Assembly: GCA_902803725.1 (NCBI GenBank)
Contig: CADCRD010000073.1
Location: forward strand, 1-5,256
Direction of reading: 5' to 3'
DNA length: 5,256 bases
Source: an uncultured Eubacteriales bacterium
GTDB taxonomy: Bacteria; Bacillota; Clostridia; Peptostreptococcales; Anaerovoracaceae
Numbering within the stretch: position 1 is the first letter of the stretch; each line of letters starts with the position of its first letter. Under the pieces are notes generated by a model that saw nothing but the letters and a program-made list of their open reading frames with translations, did no database searches and was not told the origin of the DNA. The position numbers and the translations under genes were made by a program. Below, piece after piece: positions 1 to 5,256 of this stretch.

Positions 1-1428
1 CACTACGGAGCTGATCGCCAGAAGGATCACCATAGGTATCGTGAATGAATCGACAGAAACCATCTTTGCACTGAAGTCCTGTGTCATCAAGAGCATTACC
101 ACAGCTATTCCTGCGATCAGAGCGCTTACACTCCGGCCTGCCTGGATTTTACCTCTTCTGCGAGAGCTTACGAGCGACAGAGCAGCAAGAATGATCATCA
201 AAACAGTGCATACAACATTTATCAGAGCCCAATGATCTTCTTTCTTATTGTCAGATTTACTATCTGCGAGCGGCACTTCCTCCTCTGCAAAATCCTCAAG
301 CACAGGCCTTGTCGTTTTCTCGATCGTTCGTGCAGCAGTTGCAGGTGTTCCGTCGTTTACGACATGTACGATCTGATATCCCGAAGGCATACCGGTCTGA
401 TTCCCTGAAGTCGTACCAGGCTGGCTTCCCGAGGAAGTATTCATCAATCTGTCAGTGACATTAGGAATCGTACCTGTATAAACCGGTCTGTCAGCTGCAG
501 GAATTCCGCTTCCGCGTATAAAAGCCCGGATGTCATCATCTACGGTCGGAAATGCTGGAGAGTCCAGTGTCCACACAGCTGTGATCGTCATATCGTACCC
601 CGGCATTGTCTGCGGGATCTCCCTGTCCCAGCCGCTGAATATATATCCGAGCTTTTCCGGGTCATTTGGAATTTTAACAGCAGCGCCATATTCCGCAACA
701 TATGGGTCGATATCTGTACCGCCATCCGTATCAAACAAAATAACATATGTATTTATCTCCCACTGTGCGGTAAATTTCATCCCATTCTCAGGCATGATCT
801 CCGGAACATCATGATCCCATCCAAGGAAAGTATACCCCTCTCTCAGGGGATTTTCCGGCATCACAACCGGATCTCCCTGCTTCGCCGAAACAGCAGCTAC
901 GCTGCTTCCGCCGTTACTGTCAAATATCAGGGTGACCATGCCTTCAGTATCACCGGAGATAATATCCTGTCCGTCGTCATCATTACCTCCTCCGTCCTTG
1001 TTCAGATCGACCTCTTTATCTTCAGATGTTATATCTCCATCGTCTGTATTGTTCTGGTCATCCTGGCTTCCCTGTCCGGCTTCATTTCCCTGGTTTTCAT
1101 CAGATGAAGCATCGTTCTTCACAGTTGCAGCATTATTTTTGCTTAAGGACATATTATCAGTATTTGTACTCAGACTTTTTTCATCCGAACCATCTTTGTC
1201 AGAAGCATTTTCAAGCGAACCTTCTTTATCCGATTCGTTCGTTTTCACATTTTGATCTGTATCTTTTTCATCAACTTCCTGCTTAACTGCAGCTGACTGT
1301 TCCTGAGTCAAACTGTCAGATTCAGTTCCATATATTGATGTTGTGCCCAGATACATCGGCGTCAGGCATAACACCAATACTATAGATAATGCAAATGCCA
1401 AAAGTCTGCTGCACGATATATATCTCAT
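1..1428 (-). CDS. Secreted surface protein with two InlB-type repeats and a multi-helix C-terminal membrane anchor (3' end cut by window)
   Basis: The frame is open for 476 codons from an ATG at 1428 and runs off the left edge without a stop. A GGAGG ten bases upstream (1443-1439) supports this start. Residues 1-33 form a signal peptide: Arg2 and Arg8, then a hydrophobic core 9-23. Residues 35-160 are an acidic, Asn/Gln/Ser-rich linker without predicted fold. Residues 164-223 and 227-286 are two InlB B-repeat/Flg_new-like units, each with FDxxGG near the start, GYxFxGWD in the middle and a closing W. Residues 333-352 hold SG-x-Q repeats. EEEVPLAD (382-389) precedes three hydrophobic segments at about 399-420, 433-449 and 463-476+, with a basic SRRRGK loop after the first. 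Such tails recur in gut Firmicutes surface proteins, from memory; there is no LPXTG motif before them. By that family only about 10-20 residues should be missing. It is probably an extracellular adhesin or structural protein; ligand unknown. Confidence 0.88.
   Translation of the reverse strand, partial: MRYISCSRLLAFALSIVLVLCLTPMYLGTTSIYGTESDSLTQEQSAAVKQEVDEKDTDQNVKTNESDKEGSLENASDKDGSDEKSLSTNTDNMSLSKNNAATVKNDASSDENQGNEAGQGSQDDQNNTDDGDITSEDKEVDLNKDGGGNDDDGQDIISGDTEGMVTLIFDSNGGSSVAAVSAKQGDPVVMPENPLREGYTFLGWDHDVPEIMPENGMKFTAQWEINTYVILFDTDGGTDIDPYVAEYGAAVKIPNDPEKLGYIFSGWDREIPQTMPGYDMTITAVWTLDSPAFPTVDDDIRAFIRGSGIPAADRPVYTGTIPNVTDRLMNTSSGSQPGTTSGNQTGMPSGYQIVHVVNDGTPATAARTIEKTTRPVLEDFAEEEVPLADSKSDNKKEDHWALINVVCTVLMIILAALSLVSSRRRGKIQAGRSVSALIAGIAVVMLLMTQDFSAKMVSVDSFTIPMVILLAISSVV
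373..432 (-). repeat. Short in-frame repeat encoding SG-x-Q units
   Basis: Residues 333-352 of the surface protein read as two eight-residue units, SGSQPGTT and SGNQTGMP, followed by a partial SGYQ. At DNA level this is a 24-base unit repeated about two and a half times with divergence. It sits between the InlB-type repeats and the membrane anchor and probably acts as a flexible stalk. Confidence 0.5.
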
Positions 1429-1438
1429 TTTTTATCGT

Positions 1439-1443
1439 CCTCC
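1439..1443 (-). promoter_or_regulatory. Ribosome binding site of the surface protein gene
   Basis: GGAGG on the minus strand lies ten bases before the ATG at 1428. It fixes that start codon. It directly abuts the last TTGAC element of the palindromic leader, so structure there could affect its access (inference). Confidence 0.75.
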
Positions 1444-1476
1444 GTCAAAACAGCTTGCTTGACTCGTTTTGTCAAA
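1444..1476 (-). promoter_or_regulatory. Palindromic leader with three TTGAC/GTCAA elements
   Basis: On the minus strand TTGAC (1475-1471), GTCAA (1463-1459) and TTGAC (1448-1444) follow each other. The central GTCAA can pair with either neighbour, with a loop of 7 or 10 bases. CAAAAC (1472-1467) can also pair with GTTTTG (1451-1446). The stretch lies between the likely promoter and the ribosome binding site. It may be a repressor operator or a small RNA switch; the stems are only 5-6 bp, so this may also be chance. Confidence 0.3.
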
Positions 1477-1488
1477 TTTCATAAAAAT

Positions 1489-1497
1489 AATATACCA
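1489..1497 (-). promoter_or_regulatory. Probable extended -10 promoter of the surface protein gene
   Basis: The minus strand reads TGG-TATATT, a match to the extended -10 pattern TGn-TATAAT. No good -35 box lies 16-18 bases upstream (TCGCTT-like), which extended -10 promoters tolerate. Transcription would start near 1482, giving a leader of about 54 nt before the ATG at 1428. Confidence 0.4.
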
Positions 1498-1626
1498 TAT
1501 CGATCCACAAAAAGCGATTATTTAACTTTTTCTCTCAATTAATAAGACAGTTATGACAAACATAAAGGGCCATTTTTTTCAAAAGAAACCGTAACAGGCA
1601 AAACAGCTCCCAGTGTCCTGCTTTTG

Positions 1627-1666
1627 TTGTGCCCAGAACCACAACACTTCCCTGATCCGGGCACAA
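1627..1666. repeat. Inverted repeat between iorB and the surface protein gene
   Basis: Perfect 8-bp arms, TTGTGCCC (1627-1634) and GGGCACAA (1659-1666), flank a 24-base loop. On the minus strand three further inner pairs, one of them G-T, can extend the stem. No run of T follows on either strand, so it is not a typical intrinsic terminator. It lies 24 bases beyond the iorB terminator hairpin in the direction of transcription. It could be a protein binding site or a structural RNA element; function unknown. Confidence 0.4.
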
Positions 1667-1685
1667 TATCATCAGAAATATCACT

Positions 1686-1716
1686 AAAAATGGCAGAAGA
1701 ATAATTCCTCTGCCAT
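1686..1716 (-). terminator. Rho-independent terminator of the iorAB operon
   Basis: On the minus strand ATGGCAGA and TCTGCCAT form an 8-bp stem at 1716-1690, extended inward by one G-T and three further pairs to 12 positions with a TTA loop. TTTTT follows, the first T being part of the stem. It begins 87 bases after the iorB stop and precedes the next promoter, which fits the end of the operon. The T run is short. A-rich sequence on the other side gives a weak CTTTTA run on the plus strand, but no plus-strand gene needs it. Confidence 0.72.
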
Positions 1717-1803
1717 CTTTTATCCTTATTGTCATCAATTCTCAAAACAGTTTTTCTACTCTGCCGGGTCCCTTACCCACAAATAATTCGTCGATCCTGA
1801 GTT

Positions 1804-2394
1804 CTATGCCTTAGCATTCACAGCAGCTTCTCTGCCTCTGCGGAATGCTTCGAGATTCAGATCACGCGCTTTCTGCGGCACGGTCTCTGCAACGACAGCT
1901 TCCCAGTCGATGTCGTCCATGCCCAGAGAATCAGCCAAAGCACCAAAGAGTACTACGTTCATGCATTTTGCATTTCCCAGTTCCTCGGCAATTCCTTCAG
2001 CGTCGACTGCAATAGTCCTGAACTGTTCCTGCATTGCCTTAAGGCAGCCTTCAGGATATTCTTCGATGCCGGATGCTGTCGTCATTGAATCCCTTTCATA
2101 ATCATTGATAACAGCAACCCCGTCCGGTTTAAGAAAATCCGCATAACGGACCGCTTCCATATTTTCCATAGCTATCAGCATGTCTGCACAACCCTTTCCG
2201 AATACCGGACCGTAAACCTTTTCACCCCAGCGAACCTGAGTCGAAACGCTGCCTCCGCGCTGTGACATGCCGTGTACTTCACTCTGCTTTACATCATATC
2301 CGGCCTGTATGAGACCGTTAGTCATGATCTTGCTGACAAGGATAGCGCCCTGTCCGCCTACGCCGACTATTATGACACTTTTAACGTCCTGCAT
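1804..2394 (-). CDS. iorB: Indolepyruvate ferredoxin oxidoreductase, beta subunit
   Basis: The 196-residue product is the small subunit of the cytoplasmic enzyme that oxidatively decarboxylates indolepyruvate and other aryl pyruvates to the aryl-acetyl-CoA, passing electrons to ferredoxin. It is one pyruvate:ferredoxin oxidoreductase gamma-type domain over nearly its whole length. The glycine loop GVGGQG is at residues 11-16 and the family signature SEVHGMSQRGG at 38-48. Its length is normal for IorB (about 190-200). The ATG at 2394 follows the iorA stop after one base, and its ribosome binding site AAGGAGG (2410-2404) lies within the last iorA codons, so the two are probably translationally coupled. 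A terminator follows. The pairing with iorA makes the assignment firm; exact aryl substrate preference cannot be read. Confidence 0.95.
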   Translation of the reverse strand: MQDVKSVIIVGVGGQGAILVSKIMTNGLIQAGYDVKQSEVHGMSQRGGSVSTQVRWGEKVYGPVFGKGCADMLIAMENMEAVRYADFLKPDGVAVINDYERDSMTTASGIEEYPEGCLKAMQEQFRTIAVDAEGIAEELGNAKCMNVVLFGALADSLGMDDIDWEAVVAETVPQKARDLNLEAFRRGREAAVNAKA

Positions 2395-2395
2395 C

Positions 2396-4144
2396 TTACC
2401 TTGCCTCCTTTTTTATTGCGTCTGCCGGGCATACCTGCATGCATACCGTGCAGCCCACGCACTGAGTAGTATCAATAACGGATTTGCCTTCCTTGAATGA
2501 TACAGCCGGACATCCGACCTTGAGGCACATTTTGCAGCCTATGCACTTGTCAGAATCCACCTTGCATATGCCATCCGGTTTTTCAGCCCTCTTCAGCAGA
2601 CGGCATTCACGTCTTGCCACGATTGCAGCCGGCTCTTCCGATGCCAGAGCTCCGTCGACCGCTTCCTGCATTGCCTTCAGATCCTGCGGGTCAACTGTGA
2701 ACACATTCACAAATCCGCATGCCTTCATGATATCTTCGATCTTGATCATGCTGGCAGCATCTTCCTCCAGAGTATAGCCCGAACCCGGGTTCTCCTGCTG
2801 ACCGGTCATGCCTGTGATCCTGTTGTCCAGAACTACAGGAATAACATTTCCTTTATTGTAAGCGATCTCAGCAAGACCTGTCATACCGCTGTGGAAGAAT
2901 GTCGAATCACCGACAACACCAAAGACCTTCTTGTCAGCTCCTGTTCTCTCAAATACCTTGGACATGCCCATGCCGACAGTAAAGCCGCCGCCCATACACA
3001 GTACCGAGTCGATCGCATTCAGAGGCTGTGCGCAACCCAGTGTATAGCATCCGATATCAGCCGTAACCACGTAATTCTTACCCTTTGACATCGTATAGAA
3101 AAATCCTCTGTGCGGACATCCCGGGCACAGTGCCGGCGGTCTCATTACAGCCTTGACCGCTACTTCTTTGGTATCAGGAGTCTTGCCAAAGATGCGCTCC
3201 TCCAGCAGCTGAGCATTGAGCTCATATTTCTCATCTGTCAGTTCCTTGCCCTTGCACTCGATTCCGGCAGCCTTGATCTGATCTTCCATGAACGGATCGA
3301 GTTCTTCAATGACATACAGCTCGTCCACCTTGTCTGCAAATTCCTTTATCAGCTTGATCGGAAGAGGATATGTCAGTCCAAGCTTCAGAAATGAAGTATC
3401 TTCCGGGAAAGCTTCCTTTGCATATTGATATGAGATGCCTGCAGTAATAACACCGATCTTAGTGCCGTTCATCTCCACTTTGTTGAACGGACAGTCATTA
3501 CCGTATTCCGCCAGTTTTTTTATTCTCTGTTCAACGATCGGATGATTCATATAAGCGTTCGCCGGTGTGCAAACGTTCTTTCTCGCATTCTTTTCATACG
3601 GCTCGATCGTGTGCTCCTCTCTCTCTCCCAGCTCGACCAGGCTCTTTGAGTGGTCTATTCTGGTCGTCACGCGATACAGCACTGGTGTATCGAATTTTTC
3701 CGATAGTTCATAAGCCATTTTGACAAAATCCTTGCACTCCTGGCTGTCAGAAGGCTCAACCATCGCGATCTTGGCATGACGCGCGTAGTGACGGTTATCC
3801 TGCTCATTCTGTGATGAATGCATGCTCGGATCGTCAGCCGACATGAAAATGAATCCTCCAGTTACGCCCTGATAAGCAGCTGTGAACAGAGGGTCTGCAG
3901 CAACATTTGCTCCGACCATCTTCATTGTACAGAATGATCTGGCTCCCGCCATACTGGCACCATAAGCAACCTCCGTAGCAACCTTTTCGTTCGGCGCCCA
4001 TTCGCAATAAATATCGTCTTTGTACTGCACCAGATTTTCCAGTACCTCTGTGCTCGGTGTACCCGGATAAGCCGAAGCAAATTCTGCGCCCGCTTCATAT
4101 AGTCCGCGGGCTATCGCCTCGTTTCCGGAAAGTAATTGTTTCAT
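2396..4144 (-). CDS. iorA: Indolepyruvate ferredoxin oxidoreductase, alpha subunit
   Basis: The 582-residue product is the large catalytic subunit, carrying thiamine diphosphate and iron-sulfur clusters; it acts with IorB in aromatic amino acid fermentation. The pyrimidine-binding domain covers about residues 1-165, with YPGTPSTEV at 26-34 and NEKVATEVA at 52-60. A transketolase C-like domain covers about 225-320. The pyrophosphate domain covers about 335-510, with CPGCPHR at 340-346 and a GDS...DN thiamine motif from 412 to 441. The C-terminus is a ferredoxin domain with two [4Fe-4S] sites: Cys534, 537, 540, 545 and Cys562, 565, 568, 572. All expected cysteines are present and the length is close to the usual 580-620, so it looks intact. 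AAAGGAG (4158-4152) seven bases before the ATG supports the start. No phenylacetate-CoA ligase gene, a frequent partner of ior, lies next to it here. Confidence 0.96.
   Translation of the reverse strand: MKQLLSGNEAIARGLYEAGAEFASAYPGTPSTEVLENLVQYKDDIYCEWAPNEKVATEVAYGASMAGARSFCTMKMVGANVAADPLFTAAYQGVTGGFIFMSADDPSMHSSQNEQDNRHYARHAKIAMVEPSDSQECKDFVKMAYELSEKFDTPVLYRVTTRIDHSKSLVELGEREEHTIEPYEKNARKNVCTPANAYMNHPIVEQRIKKLAEYGNDCPFNKVEMNGTKIGVITAGISYQYAKEAFPEDTSFLKLGLTYPLPIKLIKEFADKVDELYVIEELDPFMEDQIKAAGIECKGKELTDEKYELNAQLLEERIFGKTPDTKEVAVKAVMRPPALCPGCPHRGFFYTMSKGKNYVVTADIGCYTLGCAQPLNAIDSVLCMGGGFTVGMGMSKVFERTGADKKVFGVVGDSTFFHSGMTGLAEIAYNKGNVIPVVLDNRITGMTGQQENPGSGYTLEEDAASMIKIEDIMKACGFVNVFTVDPQDLKAMQEAVDGALASEEPAAIVARRECRLLKRAEKPDGICKVDSDKCIGCKMCLKVGCPAVSFKEGKSVIDTTQCVGCTVCMQVCPADAIKKEAR
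2404..2410 (-). promoter_or_regulatory. iorB ribosome binding site inside the end of iorA
   Basis: AAGGAGG on the minus strand lies nine bases before the iorB ATG and is at the same time part of the final Lys-Glu-Ala codons of iorA. Ribosomes ending iorA (TAA at 2398-2396) would release within reach of it, which suggests translational coupling and balanced subunit production. Confidence 0.8.
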
Positions 4145-4151
4145 CGATGCG

Positions 4152-4158
4152 CTCCTTT
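4152..4158 (-). promoter_or_regulatory. iorA ribosome binding site
   Basis: AAAGGAG on the minus strand sits seven bases before the ATG at 4144 and decides that start. It follows directly on the three imperfect leader repeats. Confidence 0.8.
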
Positions 4159-4162
4159 CTCC

Positions 4163-4217
4163 ATTGAATATTGATTATCCTTTGATATTGACTGTTTCCT
4201 GAAATTGTCTGTTTTCC
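4163..4217 (-). repeat. Three imperfect tandem repeats in the iorA leader
   Basis: On the minus strand three units of 18-19 bases follow each other: GGAAAACAGACAATTTCA (4217-4200), GGAAACAGTCAATATCAAA (4199-4181) and GGATAATCAATATTCAAT (4180-4163). Each begins with GGA and carries a CAATnT core. They lie between the presumed transcription start and the iorA ribosome binding site. They could be RNA or DNA protein-binding sites; with this AT-rich sequence chance similarity is possible. Confidence 0.35.
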
Positions 4218-4250
4218 CTAATAACATTCAACGCAGTCATAGTTGTTTAT

Positions 4251-4259
4251 ATTTTAACA
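4251..4259 (-). promoter_or_regulatory. Probable extended -10 promoter of iorAB
   Basis: The minus strand reads TGT-TAAAAT, an extended -10 match (TGn-TAnAAT) in a very AT-rich stretch. No recognisable TTGACA lies 17 bases upstream. Transcription would start near 4244, giving a leader of about 100 nt. A weaker alternative is CTGACA (4295-4290) with TTATTT (4272-4267), 17 bases apart. Confidence 0.4.
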
Positions 4260-4308
4260 TGTTTTGAAATAATGTGTATAAATATTTTCTGTCAGAGCAC
4301 ACTGCCTA

Positions 4309-4323
4309 CGGTAAAAATTACCG
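4309..4323. repeat. Short perfect palindrome upstream of the ior promoter
   Basis: CGGTAA (4309-4314) and TTACCG (4318-4323) are separated by three A. The centre is about 70 bases before the presumed ior transcription start, a plausible place for a regulator site. No T run follows, so it is unlikely to be a terminator. Confidence 0.35.
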
Positions 4324-4370
4324 GTCAGCTATCGTTAAGCAAAAAAACAAACAAAACGCTAAACCCATTG

Positions 4371-4426
4371 AAACGTTACTGATAATTCCTCACAATAATC
4401 ATTTATCAGTAATTTTCCAACGTTTT
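4371..4426. repeat. Composite inverted repeat upstream of ior
   Basis: Perfect 10-bp arms TTACTGATAA (4376-4385) and TTATCAGTAA (4403-4412) enclose a 17-base loop. A second, overlapping pair AAACGTT (4371-4377) and AACGTTT (4419-4425) flanks them, with a six-base insertion on one side. On the plus strand TTTTCC follows the inner stem, but the stem is AT-rich and no plus-strand gene ends here. A regulator binding site fits better than a terminator. Confidence 0.45.
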
Positions 4427-4469
4427 CTGCCTCTCGGCGATATCTTCGTCATGGTTTCAGCCACCCGAA

Positions 4470-4480
4470 TATCAGTAATT
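4470..4480 (+). repeat. Third copy of the TATCAGTAA motif
   Basis: TATCAGTAATT at 4470-4480 repeats exactly the 11 bases at 4404-4414, which form part of the right arm of the inverted repeat. Together with the inverted arm at 4376 the motif occurs three times in about 105 bases. Confidence 0.45.
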
Positions 4481-4548
4481 CATCATCGATTTTTAATGCC
4501 AGGCTACTCTATTCGTTGCTTATTGCTTATTATTCCTTTATGTTTTTC

Positions 4549-4571
4549 GAAGCTGACGAACTCACAGCTTC
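4549..4571. repeat. 7-bp inverted repeat downstream of the SDR gene
   Basis: GAAGCTG (4549-4555) and CAGCTTC (4565-4571) enclose nine bases. It lies about 90 bases after the SDR stop in the direction of transcription. It is followed on the minus strand by GAAAAAC, not by T, so it lacks the mark of an intrinsic terminator. Confidence 0.3.
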
Positions 4572-4661
4572 ATCGCCGCCAAAGCCGGATATATATACGT
4601 CGTATCTTATGGGCATATTACTTGGCCGGAAATTCCGTATGTGCAACCGGTACAGAAAGAC

Positions 4662-5256
4662 CTACTTCCATACAAATTCACAATTACCTGCCTCTCCGCC
4701 GTCGATCAGCAGGTTCTGTCCCGTCATAAAACGATTAACTACAGCGACAAAATAGACCCACTCAGCTATCTCCTCAGGGCTCGCCCATCTCTTCAGCGGC
4801 GTCAGTTCCATGATGCGCTCCCACATCTCAGGATCGTCCATCACCGTCCTGTTGAGCTCTGTCGTGACACCGCCAGGATCGATGCTGTTGGCTATTGCGC
4901 GCGGCGCAAGTCTCAATGCAATGTTTTTTGTATAAGTGATCAAGCCGCCTTTGCTTGCCGCGTACTCCGGAAATTCCGACCCTGTATGCCCGGCCGCGCT
5001 GGCGATATTTACAACAGATCTTATTTTGTCATTTTTGACAGCAAAATGTTCTGTTATCCTGATGGCGCCTTTCAGATTGACATCGATATCCTCATTGATG
5101 CCGTTTTCTTCAGTGCATTGAACACCGGCACAGTTTATCAAAACCTCTGGTTCAATATCTGCAGGATATGTCTCAGGGTATCTGACATCAGCAATAAAAT
5201 GAGTGTAAGCACCGTTTTCAGCACTTACAGCTGATACGTTTGATCCTGACGAAAAA
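4662..5256 (-). CDS. Short-chain dehydrogenase/reductase, 5' end cut by window
   Basis: The frame is open from the right edge for 197 codons to a TAG at 4664-4662. It encodes a classical-type SDR, an NAD(P)-dependent oxidoreductase of the FabG-like fold. Numbering from the first visible residue: NCAG 41-44 (family NNAG), VNLKG with Asn60, catalytic Ser86, Tyr98 and Lys102 (YAASK), PGG 127-129, TPLKRWASPEE 152-162 and the end motif DGGE 185-188. The Ser-to-Tyr spacing of 12 is normal. A TTG at 5141 is only the Leu before INCAG and not the start. Missing are about 35-45 residues with the TGxxxGxG cofactor loop. The segments before NCAG and between NCAG and VNLKG are shorter than in FabG, like a compact SDR group in gut Firmicutes as I recall it. 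Substrate unknown. Confidence 0.9.
   Translation of the reverse strand, partial: FSSGSNVSAVSAENGAYTHFIADVRYPETYPADIEPEVLINCAGVQCTEENGINEDIDVNLKGAIRITEHFAVKNDKIRSVVNIASAAGHTGSEFPEYAASKGGLITYTKNIALRLAPRAIANSIDPGGVTTELNRTVMDDPEMWERIMELTPLKRWASPEEIAEWVYFVAVVNRFMTGQNLLIDGGEAGNCEFVWK

Larger units (their letters stand above)
4262..4661. other. Intergenic region between the SDR gene and the ior promoter, no convincing gene
   Basis: About 400 bases hold no reading frame with recognisable protein features. A plus-strand frame that starts at 4274 and runs into the antisense of the SDR gene has no clear ribosome binding site. The region is AT-rich and contains a short palindrome (4309-4323), a 10-bp inverted repeat (4376-4412), a direct copy of its arm (4470-4480), a tandem TTGCTTA pair (about 4517-4530) and a 7-bp inverted repeat (4549-4571). 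No hairpin with a T run marks a clear terminator for the SDR gene. The whole may be regulatory DNA or a decayed gene. Confidence 0.6.

Noticed and set aside
530..1286. Several plus-strand frames across the surface protein gene
   Set aside because: They are antisense to a continuous minus-strand frame with signal peptide, InlB-type repeats and a good ribosome binding site.
1408..1428. Possible lipoprotein signal around Cys21 of the surface protein
   Set aside because: The residue before the cysteine is Leu, not Gly, Ala or Ser, so the lipobox is not met; the multi-helix tail already explains anchoring.
1535..1745. Two overlapping minus-strand reading frames of 64-67 codons between iorB and the surface gene
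   Set aside because: Neither has a ribosome binding site, one needs a TTG start, both run straight through the terminator hairpin, and neither product resembles a known protein.
4549..4571. SDR terminator
   Set aside because: The hairpin is followed by A-rich sequence on the minus strand and lacks a T run, so I list it only as an inverted repeat.
4530..4616. A 28-codon minus-strand frame (ATG at 4616) in the same frame as the SDR gene after its TAG
   Set aside because: No ribosome binding site. The SDR end after DGGE...FVWK looks natural for the family, so stop-codon readthrough is not needed to explain it.
4274..4729. A 151-codon plus-strand frame
   Set aside because: No clear ribosome binding site, composition unlike a real protein, and its last part is antisense to the SDR gene.
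4641..5234. A 197-codon plus-strand frame
   Set aside because: It lies almost wholly antisense to the SDR gene, whose conserved motifs are unmistakable on the minus strand.

Overview
The window looks like the chromosome of an anaerobic Clostridia-type Bacillota, probably gut-associated. Three things suggest this: strong GGAGG-type ribosome binding sites, an oxygen-sensitive indolepyruvate:ferredoxin oxidoreductase, and a surface protein with InlB-type repeats and a tail style common in gut Firmicutes. The exact genus cannot be read from the sequence. All four supported genes lie on the minus strand, so transcription runs from right to left.

Layout in order of transcription. (1) 5256-4662: a short-chain dehydrogenase/reductase (SDR) cut by the right window edge, with its cofactor-binding N-terminus missing. 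(2) 4661-4145: about 500 bases without a convincing gene. They hold several inverted and direct repeats, a probable extended -10 promoter for the next operon and a leader of about 100 nt with three imperfect tandem repeats. (3) 4144-1804: the two-gene operon iorA-iorB, both subunits of indolepyruvate ferredoxin oxidoreductase, separated by one base. It is followed by a rho-independent terminator at about 1716-1686. (4) 1803-1429: an intergenic region with that terminator, a second inverted repeat, a probable promoter and a small palindromic leader. (5) 1428-1: a large secreted, membrane-anchored protein with two InlB/Flg_new-type repeats, whose last residues run off the left edge.

IorA and IorB together oxidise aryl pyruvates, made by transamination of tryptophan, phenylalanine and tyrosine, to aryl-acetyl-CoA, reducing ferredoxin. 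This is a step in anaerobic amino acid fermentation. The SDR and the surface protein have their own spacing and signals and look like independent transcription units with no clear functional link to ior. The gene content is familiar. The less explained material is in the two intergenic regions and in the C-terminal tail of the surface protein. I see no convincing undescribed multi-gene system, mobile element, CRISPR array, tRNA or rRNA.
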